64,000 nt of DNA from Conus ventricosus (taxonomy: Eukaryota > Mollusca > Gastropoda > Neogastropoda > Conidae). Below, in pieces: positions 35,350 through 47,663 of the stretch. Position 1 is the first letter of the stretch. The number at the start of each line of letters is the position of its first letter. The stretch lies in contig CM031607.1 of the NCBI GenBank assembly GCA_018398815.1, forward strand, positions 88,666,501 through 88,730,500, given 5' to 3'. Under the pieces are notes generated by a model. The model saw only the letters and a list, made by a program, of their open reading frames with translations, did not search any database and was not told where the DNA came from. Position numbers and translations under genes: made by a program.

Positions 35350-36660
35350 GAGGTGAATAAACTCAGATCAAAAAGGAGTTATATCCCCTTGTACACATGT
35401 ACACGACCACCATGTGTCGCCTGTGTTTACAAGGCCAAAAAAAAGGATGGGTCAAATTGCATGATTCTGAATTTGAAAAAAAATGAATCAAGATATTACT
35501 TACTACCATTTCAAAATGGATACCTTGCATGTTGCACTGAAGTTAGTGACACCTTTTTGTTTCACGGCTTCTATAGACCTAAAGGATGCCTATCATTCCA
35601 TCCCATTGCACAAGCACATAGGAAGTATCTCAGATTCAGATGGAGAGGCCAACTCTGGGAATATAACTGTATGCCAAATGGTCTGGCTCTTGCCCCTAGG
35701 AAATTTACCAAAATGTTGAACCTGTTTTGCCAAACTGAGACAAGAAAATCATGTCTCCACCAACTTTCTGGATGGTTCTCTTCTCCTTGCCGAATCAGAA
35801 TCAGAATGCATAGAGAATATCCAAGCCACAGTGCAGCTTTTTCGTTCACTCGGCTTCATTGTACACCAAGAGAAATCAGCTCTTAAACCAACCCAGGTTA
35901 TTCAGTATCTAGGGGTGATTATTGATTCCAGAACAATGACAGTCACTTTGACACCTGAAAGGAAAGACAATCTGAAACACTGCTGTGTCCAGCTACTGAA
36001 AGCCAACAAACCAATTATCAGAGAACTAGCCAAGGTTATTGGGAAAATGGTGGCAAGTTTTCCGGCAGTGAAATTTGGGCCCTACATTATCGTCACTTAG
36101 AAGGCAACAAAAAACTGCACTGAGACAAACAAAGGGAAATTTTGATGGATATACCACACTGACCCCACAATCCAAAGAAGAGCTTAAGTGGTGGATAAGT
36201 AATGTAGATACTGCTTACAATGGCGTGACACATCCAGATTTTGACGTTACTGTGACGTCAGATGCCAGTATGACAGGATGGGGATGTGCATGTAAGACAC
36301 AGAGCTCTGGAGGATTGTGGCTACCAGTTGAAACTCGCTTCCACACTAATTACCTTGAACTTAAGGCAGCTTATTTCGCACTGAAGTGCTTCCAGGCAGA
36401 TCTTGATGGAAAACATGTGCGCCTGCTGACTGATAATTCCACAGCAGTAGCCTGTAGTAACAACATGGGCACAAGCCACTCTGACAGCTGTAACGAGATG
36501 ACAGCCACTATCTGGGAGTGGGCTGTGGACAGAAATGTATGGCTGAGTGCATACCACATCCCAGGGAAAGACAATACAGCTGCAGATGAAGAATCAAGAA
36601 AAATAATGAGGATGCAGAGTGGAAACTGGACAGTACTGTGTTGACAGATACAGTCAACAA
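35350..36660 (+). pseudogene. DIRS RT/RNase H, copy 2
   Basis: RT: HVSPVFTRPKK region, SIDLKDAYHSIP (motif A Asp kept, near 35570-35605), NGLALAPRKFTKML (35679-35718). Motif C is at about 35763-35800 and reads FLDGSLLLAES, with Gly where the second catalytic Asp is expected. Connection: QEKSALKPTQVIQYLGVIID (35867-35925). RNase H: TSDASMTGWGC (36257-36289), LELKAAYFAL (36357-36386), LTDNSTAV (36426-36449), then HIPGKDNTAADEESR near 36555-36600. All four acidic positions of RNase H are present. At least four frameshifts separate the parts. The missing motif C Asp would stop DNA synthesis even if frames were restored. Confidence 0.88.
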
Positions 36661-37089
36661 GTTGCAGATTTCCTTTCAAATTGATTTCTTTGCTTCCAGA
36701 ATAAACAAACAGCATCACTGTTATGTCTCTTATAGAGCCGACCTGAGGCACATGCGGTTGATGCTTTCTCCTTAAATTGGGGAAAACTACAATGGTATGC
36801 TTTTCCTCCTTTCAGCCTGCTGCCCAGTGTTTTGCAGAAGATACGGAAGGAGAGAGCGACAGGCCTGCTCATCTTCCCCTTATGGCCACACAGGTCTGGT
36901 GGCCGGTTGTACAGAAAATGCTGACCCAGGAACCAGTCCGTCTACCCTCCACACCTGCCCTGCTGACACTGCCCAGCCACCCGGGTCGCACTCACCGCCT
37001 GCTGCCAAAGCTACAACTTCTGGCATGCAGTGTATCAGGAGCACGTTTGAACAGGAAGGATTCTCCCTGATGCAGTAGATCTTCTCATG

Positions 37090-38042
37090 AACTCTGGAGG
37101 CCCACCACCAAAACGTCGTACAATTACATACATTAGTAGGTGGATAGAATATGCCTCAAAAAACGGCCATGGCAGTGAGATCACCCACACCGCCACAGGT
37201 TGCAAACTTTTTAGCTTCCATGTTTACAGATGGGGCAAGCTATAGTGCTGTAAATTCTGCAAGAAGTGCATTATCAGTTTTTCTGCCATCAGTGAGAGGA
37301 GTATCAGTAGGTAATTTACCAGAGATTTGCAGACTTGTCAAAGGGGTTTTTGAGGAAAGACCCGCACTGCCAAGGTACAGACACACCTGGGATGTTAGTG
37401 TAGTGTTGGATTACATGTGCTCACTTCCAGATGTAAATACTTTGGATTTGAAACAACTGACATTGAAAACAGTAACTCTAATGGCACTTCTTACTGGGCA
37501 AAGAGGCCATGCTCTTCATCTACTGAAAACTACAGATGTGCATATCAGTGAAAGGAAGTGTATTTTACAGTTTTCTAGTAAACACAAAAACACTAAGCCA
37601 GGCAGTCACACGAGCCAGCAGAACTTCTGCCTATTCGCAAAACACCAAATTATGCTTAGTGACGCACATACAACTGTATCTGAAGAAAACTGAAACGCCC
37701 AGGAAAGGGCCAGAACTCTTTATTGCCATTCATAGACCACATGCTCCCATTTCCAGAAACACATTTTCTCGGTGGGTCAAACAAGTGCTGGCTGCGGCAG
37801 GAGTGGACACAGAGACATATGGTGCACACACAACGCGTGCCGCGAGTTGTTCGGCAGCTGCAAGTGAAGGAGTGAACCTTGCCACCATCCTCAGAGCAGC
37901 TGGATGGTCGGCAGAAAATACCTTCACCAAGTTTTACAAGAAGCGGTACTGTCTAAACCAAATTTTGGACAGGCAGTATTGGACAAGTTTGTTAAGAAGT
38001 CGTGAATTCTGTACAGTATGTAGTTGGCAAATTTCAGACTAA
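37090..38042 (+). pseudogene. DIRS tyrosine recombinase, copy 2 (catalytic residues intact)
   Basis: Two frames overlap (37151-37693 and 37536-38042), implying one frameshift between about 37560 and 37690. The N-terminal part has QVANFLASMF and SAVNSARSALSVFLPS, the helical DNA-gripping domain. The catalytic part has Arg in LLTGQRGHALHLL (codon 37502-37504), HTTRAASC with His 37827-37829 and Arg 37836-37838, Trp in AGWSAENTF, and the nucleophile Tyr in FTKFYKKRY (codon 37935-37937). The full Arg-His-Arg-Trp-Tyr set is visible. It would insert the circular cDNA by strand exchange. It lies about 450 bp after the RNase H end, as in other DIRS elements. Confidence 0.9.
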
Positions 38043-38260
38043 CTGGGAAATGTGCTTACAATATTCTGCATTTAACTGCATTGTGAATGCAGGCCAGTAG
38101 GCACTGCAGTTGGAATATGTTTCAAGTTTGTGTTCAACATGTTATGTTTGGTGATATTCACCTGTACTGAATCAGATTAAATTGATATACATGTATTGAT
38201 GACTGCAATTGGTTTTTGCAATTATGTGAAATGCTGCGTAGTCACTAGATGCTCTAAAAT

Positions 38261-38615
38261 CTCACGTGACTCCGTATGACTGAAGAGAGGCGATAAATAA
38301 TTGAAAAATTAAACTAGACTTACGCAGAAAGGTGACGTTTAATTTGAATTATTTAGAGCCTATCGTAAGGAGGGAGGAGTTACGTGCCCTCCCTATGTAT
38401 GGCTCTGAATGTTCAAAGTCACCGCTATGGAAAGTCTAGTGAACAGTTTGTTCACCCTCCCAAAGTATCTAGTGACTACTCGCAGCTCTAAACACTGACT
38501 TTTTCTTGGCTGACGCGCGCTGATACTGACGTAACTCCTCCTCCTTACGATAGGCTCTAAATAATTCAAATTAAACGTCACCTTTCTGCGTAAGTCTAGT
38601 TTAATTTTTCAATTA
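38261..38615. repeat. DIRS internal complementary region and right terminus, copy 2
   Basis: 38261-38383 pairs with the left outer end (as seen in copies 1 and 3) and with the right outer end at 38531-38615. The arms of about 85 bp match almost perfectly here, including CTAGACTTACGCAGAAAGG against its complement. 38493-38528 (CTTGGCTGACGCGCGCTGAT) is the right inverted terminal repeat, complementary to left-terminal sequence at 55556-55588. Confidence 0.9.
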
Positions 38616-38727
38616 TCGATGTGTTGTGCTCCGCCATGATTCTTGAACTTTCGACTTTATGAATTATAATTAGACGGGGTTTGTGGCTTTGTACAAAGCT
38701 ATAAAATGCTCAAGCAAGCAGCCCACC

Positions 38728-38871
38728 ATGTTCTTTACGTGCTGTCAGAAAATCGCGGTCCTTTGCATGCTGAGCAGTTCAAGTGACGACGATCAAGGCG
38801 AGCTGTTTTCAAGACAGCCAGGTCGAGCTGTGAATGCAGGGACAAAATTATCAGTTGAGCACATTATGTAA
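38728..38871 (+). CDS. Very small ORF downstream of TATAAA, copy 2
   Basis: A 47-codon frame starts at ATG 38728, about 30 bp after TATAAA (38700-38705), and reads MFFTCCQKIAVLCMLS, then a Ser/Asp stretch and FSRQPGRAVNAG. The same frame is kept over part of copy 1 (10675-10796) but breaks in copy 3. The TATA-to-ATG distance would leave almost no 5' untranslated region. No family recognised. It could equally be chance. Confidence 0.12.
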   Translation: MFFTCCQKIAVLCMLSSSSDDDQGELFSRQPGRAVNAGTKLSVEHIM

Positions 38872-39093
38872 CGTCGTCATAGACCCAAAGTGACTGGCCC
38901 TGCAACAACACAATCGATCCTAAATCTTTATTTTATCTCTTTTTTATTTTGATTTATTAGTTATTTGTTTTTTTGTTGTTGTTTTTTTTTGGTCTCGTCT
39001 GCATGTCCACTCAAGTGCCATTTTACCCACGCCACTCATTTCGTCTCTCCACCCCCCTTCCCGCGCCCTCTGGTCCCCCCTTCCACCGGCGCC

Positions 39094-39405
<312 letters not shown>

Positions 39406-40023
39406 TCCTATCTTGTATCTCTGGTATATTATGCCTTAAATTAGTTCTTTCTTCGTATTTTAACAGGAAGAACCCCCGAGATTGTTGTGCTGACAAATAT
39501 GTTTTAGATAGTTGGCCTCGGTATTCTTTTCCTCCCTAAAACTAAAACATTTCAGGCAGCCGCATGACTGATTCTGAGATGATTAAGTTGTGGAATCTGT
39601 GGCTTCGGCACTTCTCTTGGAGCGGCCTCAAAACAAAACGTCACATGCAATAGTCTTTTATTTTTCAGTATATTCCACACTTCTTTTTTTAAAATGGTGG
39701 TCCGATGAGGTCAACTTAGCTAAACCGTGTTGGTGAGGTCGTTGTATTTATTTTAGCCTTTTTGAGTTTTTTTCAAATTTGGATATATAAGGCGTTTCAA
39801 ATATAAATCATTTAAAGTTTTGCCAAACTGTTTATTTGGTAAAACAAAAGTTCATACCAAGTTATCCAACCCTGTTGATTTTATAAACATAAAAAAAATC
39901 TCCAAACACAGTTGTTCACATAAAGTGGTAATCTATATTCTTTTGTGTTTTTCTTAATATCTGCGGTGTACTGTGGTATTTATGTACAACCTTTTAGGCC
40001 TATTTTTCATTAGCCTGTGTGAT

Positions 40024-40440
40024 TTAGCACCCACTGTGACTTGGCGCTGACAGAATCACCGGTAAGTAAAAGATACACCCGAAAGGGAAGCCAGAGGGAC
40101 CCAGAAAAGAACTGCTCTCAGCAGTGAAACAGTCGACAGGAGCAGTCCTCCCTGTGCCCACCTTGGACATGCTGTGCTGTCTTAACAGGGTGCTGGCACT
40201 CACAGGATTTAACGTCCCTGGCAGATGCCGTTGGTGACACTGGAGGCGACTCAAATGAACCTCCAAAGTAGCGGCCTTCGTGTATGTCCTGCTTAGAGTC
40301 TCTGTTTCTTTTCTATAAGCTCCCATGGGCGGTATGCCGTGTTTACCTTTTCTTCAGTCCGTAACACCGCACCACAGGGGAAAATGGAATGGAATGTGGA
40401 GGAGCGCAATGCGTTGGTGGACTGTGGTGTCGTGAGTTAA
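40024..40440 (-). other. Candidate host exon, copy 2
   Basis: Uninterrupted equivalent of the copy 1 exon candidate. It shows the empty Harbinger site near 40295 (CCTGCTTAGAGTC). Minus-strand frames of about 100 codons exist, but register shifts relative to copies 1 and 3 show unresolved indels. A plus-strand frame at 40389-40604 is also open. The protein is unrecognised and the strand is not settled. Confidence 0.3.
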
Positions 40441-40652
40441 GAACACAGCTGCGTTCGTTGCGCTCCTCTGGCAAGCCAGTATGTATGGTGACTATAGTAC
40501 AAAAAGAGACATGCAGCACATCACTAATAAGACACTATGCCTGCGTGATCATTAAAGTTCCAGCACTGAAACTGTTCATGGTGATGTGCTGTGACATACA
40601 ATAGTGATACTGTGATGACAGGTTGTTTTTTTTTCATTGAAGGATAATAATT

Positions 40653-41260
40653 ATGGGACCAAAAATAGTGGCCCTTCTTTTGCCCTACTTCATGATGACC
40701 TCAGTTTCAATGTCCTCTCTACGTCTGTTGGCCTTGGTTTGGTTCAGGTCAGGGTTCCACTGGTTTCGGTTAGTTCATGGGGAGCTGTCTTTGGAAGGTT
40801 GTGGAGAGCTCATTCATGCAGCTCGCGACCAAGCAATTATTGTCTTCAGTAGGGGGCGCGTAGTAGGTGGTTGTGTCCTGCGTATGATGGATCAGACAGA
40901 ACAGGCACTACTAATCGCTACCGAAGGTGACTCACGCAAACAGGCAGTGTCTCTCCGGTGGGTTGCCTCTGACGACTTGACATGGATATGGATTCCCGGT
41001 CCGGGGGACTGCAGGTTGGATAGCCCGGACTTTGGCTGTGGACGAGGGGTTGGATATGAGCGGGCATGGTGCGATGACACTGACGTGGCACAGATGGGAC
41101 TGAAGAAAATCTTTGTTATTGTTATATTGTTGTAGCGGTTGTTGTAGTGGTTGTGTTGGTGGTATTGGTATTAGTGGTGTTGGCGGCGTGTTGGTAGTTT
41201 CGGTGATTTTATCGCCGTGATCTGTATTAAATTTTGTTTGGCAAAAGAGACTGTCAATAT
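40653..41260 (+). other. Open frame followed by hydrophobic segment, copy 2
   Basis: A 160-codon plus-strand frame (40653-41135) with several Cys and Trp residues: GELSLEGCGELIHAARDQAI, then SLRWVASDDLTWIWIPGPGD, DFGCGRGVGYERAWCDD. It is followed, one base out of frame, by about 30 Val/Leu/Ile residues and AVICIKFC near 41220. This would fit the end of a secreted or type I membrane protein. In copy 3 the same stretch is broken by many indels and in copy 1 most of it is deleted. I do not recognise the family. Chance cannot be excluded, and minus-strand evidence in the adjoining 40024-40440 points the other way. Confidence 0.3.
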
Positions 41261-41328
41261 TTCTGATAAAATGGACATTGTGTTGCGGATTGTAATGTTA
41301 TGCTTCTAGTTTTTTACGTCGATTAACG

Positions 41329-41551
41329 CGAGAGAGAGAGAGTGAGACGTTGAGAGAGAGAGTGATGAGAGTGAGAGAGAGAGTGAGAAGAGAGAGAGAG
41401 AGAGAGTGGAAGAGACTTGTTAGATTAATTGATAGAGACGAGAGAGAGAGGAGACGGTGGGAAGGAGGAGGTGCCGAGAGAGTGGACGGGAAGTGAGAAA
41501 AAAAAAAGAGAGAGAGAGAAAGAATATGTGCAAATGATGTGTGTGTGTGTG

Positions 41552-41584
<33 letters not shown>

Positions 41585-42010
41585 GTGTGTGTTGTGTTGT
41601 GTGTTGTGTGTGTGTGTATGTGTGTGTGTGTGGTGTGTGTGTTGTTGTGTGTGTGCGCGCCGCGCAGTGTGTGTGTGTGGGTGTGTGTGTGTGTGTGTGT
41701 GCGTGTGTGTGTGTGTGGTGGTGTGTGTGGTGTGTGGTTGTGTGTGTGTGTGAGTGTTGTGTGTGTGTTGTGTGTGTTTGTGTGCGTGCGTGCGAGCAAG
41801 CAAGCAAGCAAGCATGCAAGCAACTCAAAATCTTAAAGGAACCCTTAATACATACGCTCTTTGGTTGTATACCGCACTCAAAAACACACACACACGACAC
41901 ACAACACACACCACACACACACACATCGCGCGCGCGCGCGCGCGCGCGCGCGCGCGCGGACGCACGCACGCCGCAGCACGCTCGCACGCAGAACGCACGC
42001 CACGCCACGC
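41329..42010. repeat. Composite microsatellite, copy 2
   Basis: GA-rich at 41329-41525, TG-rich at 41538-41788, CAAG tetramers at 41797-41822, CA at 41885-41925 and CG at 41926-41958, followed by degenerate CGCACG units. Same order as copy 1. Confidence 0.93.
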
Positions 42011-42059
42011 ACGCACACATACACACTCCATCACTAACACACACCAACATTACCAACAT

Positions 42060-43490
42060 TTTACATGGTGAATATATACTATGACTACTAATATTAACCA
42101 CATATTCACCGTGAGGAATACGTGACAACCTAAATGAACCTTTCATATTCAACTGGTGAATAACAGTGACAACAAAATGACCTAATATTCACCTGGTGAA
42201 TACAGTGACAACAAAATGACCTACATATTTCCTGTGATATTCAGTGAAAACAAAATGACCTACATATTCACATGGTGAATTCAGTGTACAACTATATAAC
42301 CAAAACATTTTCACCTGGTGATGAATACAATGACAGTAAAAATGGCCAACATTTTCCCGGTGGAATACAGTGACAACAACATGGACAATTCTTATTCTCT
42401 TTAACCAATGCTGTGTTTACATGAAGATGTTCTTCTTCTGTTTGATTATACCGATAGCAACCTGAGCAGCATCTCCACCCTGTCAACACAGTTCTAGACA
42501 ACGTGACAAAATTCTTCATCTGTTGAATATACGATAACACCATGAGCGCATCTCCACCTGATCAAAGCGTTCAGACAAGTGACAAAATTCTTCATCTGTT
42601 GAATCCCAATGACAACAACCTGGCAGGTTATCACCTGATGTTTAGAATGACAAAATGCGGGTATACTCATGGATATAATTGACATCAAACGTTTGGTTTA
42701 TTGTGTGATGATTTCAATGACAACCATGGCAGGTTTATGCATGTGATGCGTACGTGCAGTGACAAACATGACAGGATTCTCACATGATGACTACAATGAC
42801 AACATTGAAGGTTTATCTATCTGATGCAATAAACAACAACATATTGTTTAGTCATGTGATGAATACAGTGACTCCTAGCAGGTTTTTTATTCATGTTGAT
42901 GAATACATTGTTAGTCGCAACATGACAGGGTTCTTTTCCTGGCGCTTACATGACTACATGACAGGTTTACTCATTTGAATGAATTACATTGACAGCATAT
43001 GACAGGGTTCATCTGATGATACATGACAACATGAAGGTGTATTCATGTTGATTAATACTGTGACAGCAAATATGACAGGGTTCATCTGTGAATTACATGA
43101 CATATCCAAGGTTTACTCATTGATGAATACAGTGACAGCAAAACATGACTGTGTTCATCTGATGAATACATGACAACATTACAGGTGTAATCATGGGATT
43201 AATACAGGACAACATGATCAGGTTTATTCATTGTGATGATACAGTGACGGCGTGACAGATTTATTTCATGTGATGAATACTGTGACAACATGACAGGTGT
43301 AATCGTGTGAAAATAGCAGTGCAGGGGAAGATGTCGGGAGGGTCGGTTAAACTGATCCACACAGTCACATCTACATGACAGACTTCTTCTTGTGATGAAA
43401 ACTGTGACAACAACATGACGGAACTGATCACATGGATAATGTCGGCTATGGAAGCTCAACTCTTCATTGGGAATCAAGGTGTGTGATGGC
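42060..43490. repeat. Diverged minisatellite, about 40-50 bp period
   Basis: About 1.4 kb of imperfect units sharing ATTCACCTGGTGAATACAGT and GACAACAAAATGACC, drifting to TGATGAATACAGTGACAACA and CATGACAGGTTTA. Units vary by many small indels, so copy number is roughly 30. It starts just after the composite microsatellite and has no counterpart after copy 1. The inverted TTCACC..GGTGAA inside each unit could form small hairpins. Confidence 0.85.
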
Positions 43491-43559
43491 ATATACAGGT
43501 TACATCACTGCTTGATTCAGCTTAACTGCTCTCAATCCGCTGCGTCAGCGTGTTGTATT

Positions 43560-44335
43560 ATTTCTTCCTGATACAGAATTACACAGAAATAATATGCTGT
43601 CTCTTCATAGTTCCAAGACTTCATTACGTCTGACGGTTTTGGGTTCTGCATGGTTTCATTAGTTCTCGTGTATAATGTTCAGCATTAGTTGCTCTGCATG
43701 TTACTTAGTTCCATGGAGTCTTGATTGGTTCAGACATTAGTGTACTGTATTTACATGTTTCCAGGACGTCTCTGAATCAGATAACATTCCTTCTCACGTT
43801 ACACAGTTCATGATGACTTCACTCGAATCAGACATAATGAGTTTTGCTAGTTACATTTTTCAGATGTCTTAAATTTTATGCTATTCGCCACCCCACTGAT
43901 CTCTAGTCACCTTTTTTTTTGTTTAGACCCAACACTGAAGTTTATAGGCCTATATAGTTCATAGCAACGTCACTGAATCAGACATTAAGGCGTTCTACGC
44001 GCTGTTTAGATCAGGTTGTAGAGTTCTGATGTTGCATAGTTATAATTGCTTCCAGTGGGTCATACAACAAAATCTTATTTTCTGAGACTTCTTTGTGTCT
44101 TACTTTGTAGAGATATACTTTTCATATTGGTCTAAATGACTTGTTTGTGTCATCACAGTAGCGTTTCCCAGTTAACATTGTTTATTTGACTTTTTGAGTC
44201 TACATTAGTTGTCTATAGTCCACATTGTTCATGTTGAATCTCTGAGTCAGACTTACACACCACATGTATATGGATTGTGTTGTTTCTTTAATTTCTACAT
44301 TTCACATTGTTCGTCGGGTGACTCTTGGGTCATGC
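43560..44335. repeat. Second diverged minisatellite, left part
   Basis: Imperfect units of about 55-60 bp with shared words GTTCATGATGAC, TGAATCAGACATTA and TTCTACATTGTTCA. Similar units continue at 45110-45370 beyond the LINE fragment. Confidence 0.65.
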
Positions 44336-44339
44336 CACT

Positions 44340-45065
44340 TGACTTTATTCCTATTCGTTTCCGATCGTGCAAAATACAGGGCCCGCACTGCGATCTCCAT
44401 CTCGCTCTGTCTTGGGCTGTTCTCTTGGCTTCACTCAAGGTTCATGATGGTGAACTGAGTTCTGCTGTAGGCTTTCTTCTCCGGTGGTGATGGTCGTCCC
44501 TTCTTCCGCTTCCCTTGTGGGTTCAGTCAAGGCTTGGCGTGGGATGTGGGGCTGTCCTCACGCAGGGTTGTGTCAACATCCCCACTTCCTTATCTGGATA
44601 CTCTTCGTGATGGGGTCTTGCTTTCGTCGTGTGCATGCGTTCTCATTTGAGATTCGTTCCGCCCAACTGATGCACGGATCTGGCGAAGGACAGGCGTTGA
44701 TGAAGACTTGGAACTTGCTGCCCAGGATCTTTGTGCGTTCTCAGTCTCTGACGTACAACACATGGATTTGGACGTTGTGTGTGAACAGCCTTACGCTTGG
44801 TGTGCAGACTGAGGTTTTTATTGCTTCTCACTTGGTCTGAGGGTGAAAAAAGCATTGCGCGCATTGCTGAAAAAAAAATTCTGACCTTTACATCTTCATC
44901 AGGCTCCTCCTGTCTTGGTGACATGCTGCCAGGTAGGTGAAGTGGTCAACATCCTCTATGGCCTACCTATCGATGTTGATGGTCGCTCTTCATGAGTGGC
45001 GTTGACTGCAGCTCTTAGTTTTCCTTACATTGATCTCCAGTCTGTAGTCCTGCACTTGTGCTCTG
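44340..45065 (-). mobile_element. LINE 3' fragment, minus strand
   Basis: On the minus strand from about 44965 the translation reads AIEDVDHFTYL, DEDVK, SLHTK, VFINAC, ERISNEN and RKWG, in the order of the C-terminal region of a LINE family common in invertebrates (the stretch after the RT that ends in a WxRK/RKWGW motif). There are many stop codons and shifts. No RT core remains. It sits between two blocks of the same minisatellite, so it seems to have inserted into it. Confidence 0.75.
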
Positions 45066-45380
45066 CATTTCACTAGGATCAATCATAAACTTTCCTCATT
45101 GAGAATTAATTAGCTTCTTTACACTCACGTTGTTCAGATGTTTCTAGGGGTAATACATCAGCGTTCTACAGTCTCATCGTTCATAATGATATTTGGTCAC
45201 ACACTAGCTTTTTTATATCTCATCGCTCTCATGATGCTTTTTGGGGTCTTATGTTTACGTTCTACTTGATTACTCCGCGGCACCACATTAGTGTTTTAAA
45301 TGTCATGTAGTTCATAATGAATCTTGGGCATCGTTAGGCATTCTACATTGTTCACTTTAAAATCTTCCCTACACCACCAC
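45066..45380. repeat. Second diverged minisatellite, right part
   Basis: Continues the units seen before the LINE fragment (TTCATAATGA, CATTAGTGTT, TTCTACATTGTTCA), ending near 45375. Confidence 0.6.
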
Positions 45381-47040
45381 CCCCGACTGTACTTTTTGTC
45401 TTTTGTTTTTGAACACTCACGGACTAATCAGATGCAGCGACCACCCGAATAAACAAACTGGACTGACCAGTGGCTACTTCGCGTACAAAATAGGCACACG
45501 AACGCACAAGCAAACCGAGCAGCATTCAAGTAATTAACTGCCCAATTATCAGCCAAGTAAACCACATAACCTTCAGTCGCCAAATGATTGTGAAACATAA
45601 GGAACAAACAGGTAAAACTTGTTTGTAAACAGGTTAGCAACCCAGACCACACTGAGGATAGAGTTCAAACTTACCTTCACTGGCTGTATCTTAATCATTG
45701 GCTCAGGCCACCGTGCGGTCTGTTCATCACTGTGACTATAACCCTATCCGTTTGCTAGGAAACAAGGGCGGACATTTACAAGCCAGTTGTATAGTATTCA
45801 AAACAAGGAAACTGCATGGGCGCGCGTTAAACTGTATCCACTAATCACAATAAAAAATAAAAACAGCAAACGTCTGTAATCTATGTTTTTTGGCATCGAT
45901 TTGTGATTACTCACCAAGAATCTGTGACAATATGAAAAACTGTCCTGCATTTCATTTTATAAGCGCCAGCACCTGCTTAGTTACAAAGTTATCTGAATAA
46001 TCGACTGTGGAAATTTGGTTATATCACATTTCCAGTTGTTATGAAATTGAGTTTGTACAATAAAAAATGTTAAGAACATAGAACTTTTAACTTCCATTTA
46101 CTAAAGTTGTTTCACGATGATAGACTCTATCTGCCCTCACTCCAGGTAAAACATAGCCAAACCAAGCAAAAACCATCAACCTACTTTACATCACAAAACA
46201 CCTGAACAAGATCACAGCCTTCACCACACTTGTCAGTGAAGAATAATCTCAGAGCCAGAAAGCTGGAGTATATAGGCCTTCCATCCCTTGAACGATATCT
46301 TCGAGAAAGTCTTTTGTGGCCTGAATCACAATAGAACGACTACAAGATGTCTAAAGTGTTTGAACTCTGGCTCCAGCGGGGCTGTTCTTGACCAGTCATT
46401 CTTATTCGGGCCCCGAAACCAAGGAGGCCGACCGCCTGTAAGTGGCTGGGTCTGTGTAAGTCAGAGAAAGTAGACCCTTCAGACTCAGTGCCATACGGCA
46501 ATCTAGCATCCCTCCTGAAGATGTTAGACGTTCTAAAATTCTCAAGTCCACCTCAGCACAGAACACCACCAACCACGGCTCCACGGTCTCCCCAGGGCCT
46601 GTCCTCCCAGCCTATTACTCAGCCTCCCAGACCAAACATCCAGACCAAGCATGTTCAAAGGAGACTCTCAAGAGCTCTTCAGCAAAGGCGACCAATTACA
46701 ATGTGGCTTAAGTCCCTCCAATGGCGGTCTCTTAAAAACAGTTGCCCAAGACTAGCCGTGGGCAATTGTCTGGTAGACGTGACCAGCTCTTAAATGGCAT
46801 TCCAACCAAATTGTAGATTGCCTATCACTGCGATTCTATCCGGCATTTTTATGGGGTAACTACTACAACTCTCTGTTCTCAAAGGTTGGGCAGATCGTAC
46901 CCTTTACACAGCCATCATTTAAAATTAAAGAGAGAGGAAACCAACGAGCGCGGTGTTGGGGTGGAAGAAGTAGAAGATGTGCACACTCTGTCTCTCTTCG
47001 CCATATCTTAATCCCCTCTTTCCTTCTAATCCCATCACCA
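45381..47040. other. Unrecognised sequence
   Basis: Frames at 46288-46473 and 46488-46793 on the plus strand have protein-like composition (proline-rich in the second) but no motif that I know. No repeat is seen. 45381-46200 shows nothing. Confidence 0.4.
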
Positions 47041-47041
47041 C

Positions 47042-47043
47042 TA

Positions 47044-47108
<65 letters not shown>

Positions 47109-47127
47109 ATATATATTTATATATATC
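47042..47127. repeat. (TA)n microsatellite
   Basis: TA dinucleotides with occasional TTTA interruptions. Confidence 0.97.
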
Positions 47128-47244
47128 ACTCTGTCCAACAAAAAGTTACGTAATCTTAACATTAGTCGTTTTATTGCTTCCTGAAAGGTTTGGCACTAGG
47201 GTACAGGTCTTTGAGTTATGAGGCTGAAAGTGAAGCGGAAAAAG

Positions 47245-47607
<363 letters not shown>

Positions 47608-47663
47608 TCCTCTCCCCACCCTCCCTTTGTTGTTGATTATCTATGTTGTGTGGTTGTCTTTTT

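Larger units (their letters stand above)
35350..38615 (+). mobile_element. DIRS-type retrotransposon, copy 2 (3' part)
   Basis: The best-preserved copy of the family in the window, entered mid-RT at the gap and complete to the right end. It lacks both the 30-bp expansion and the LINE found in copy 1. Frames run for up to 189 codons between breaks, and the remaining breaks are single-base. Confidence 0.9.
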
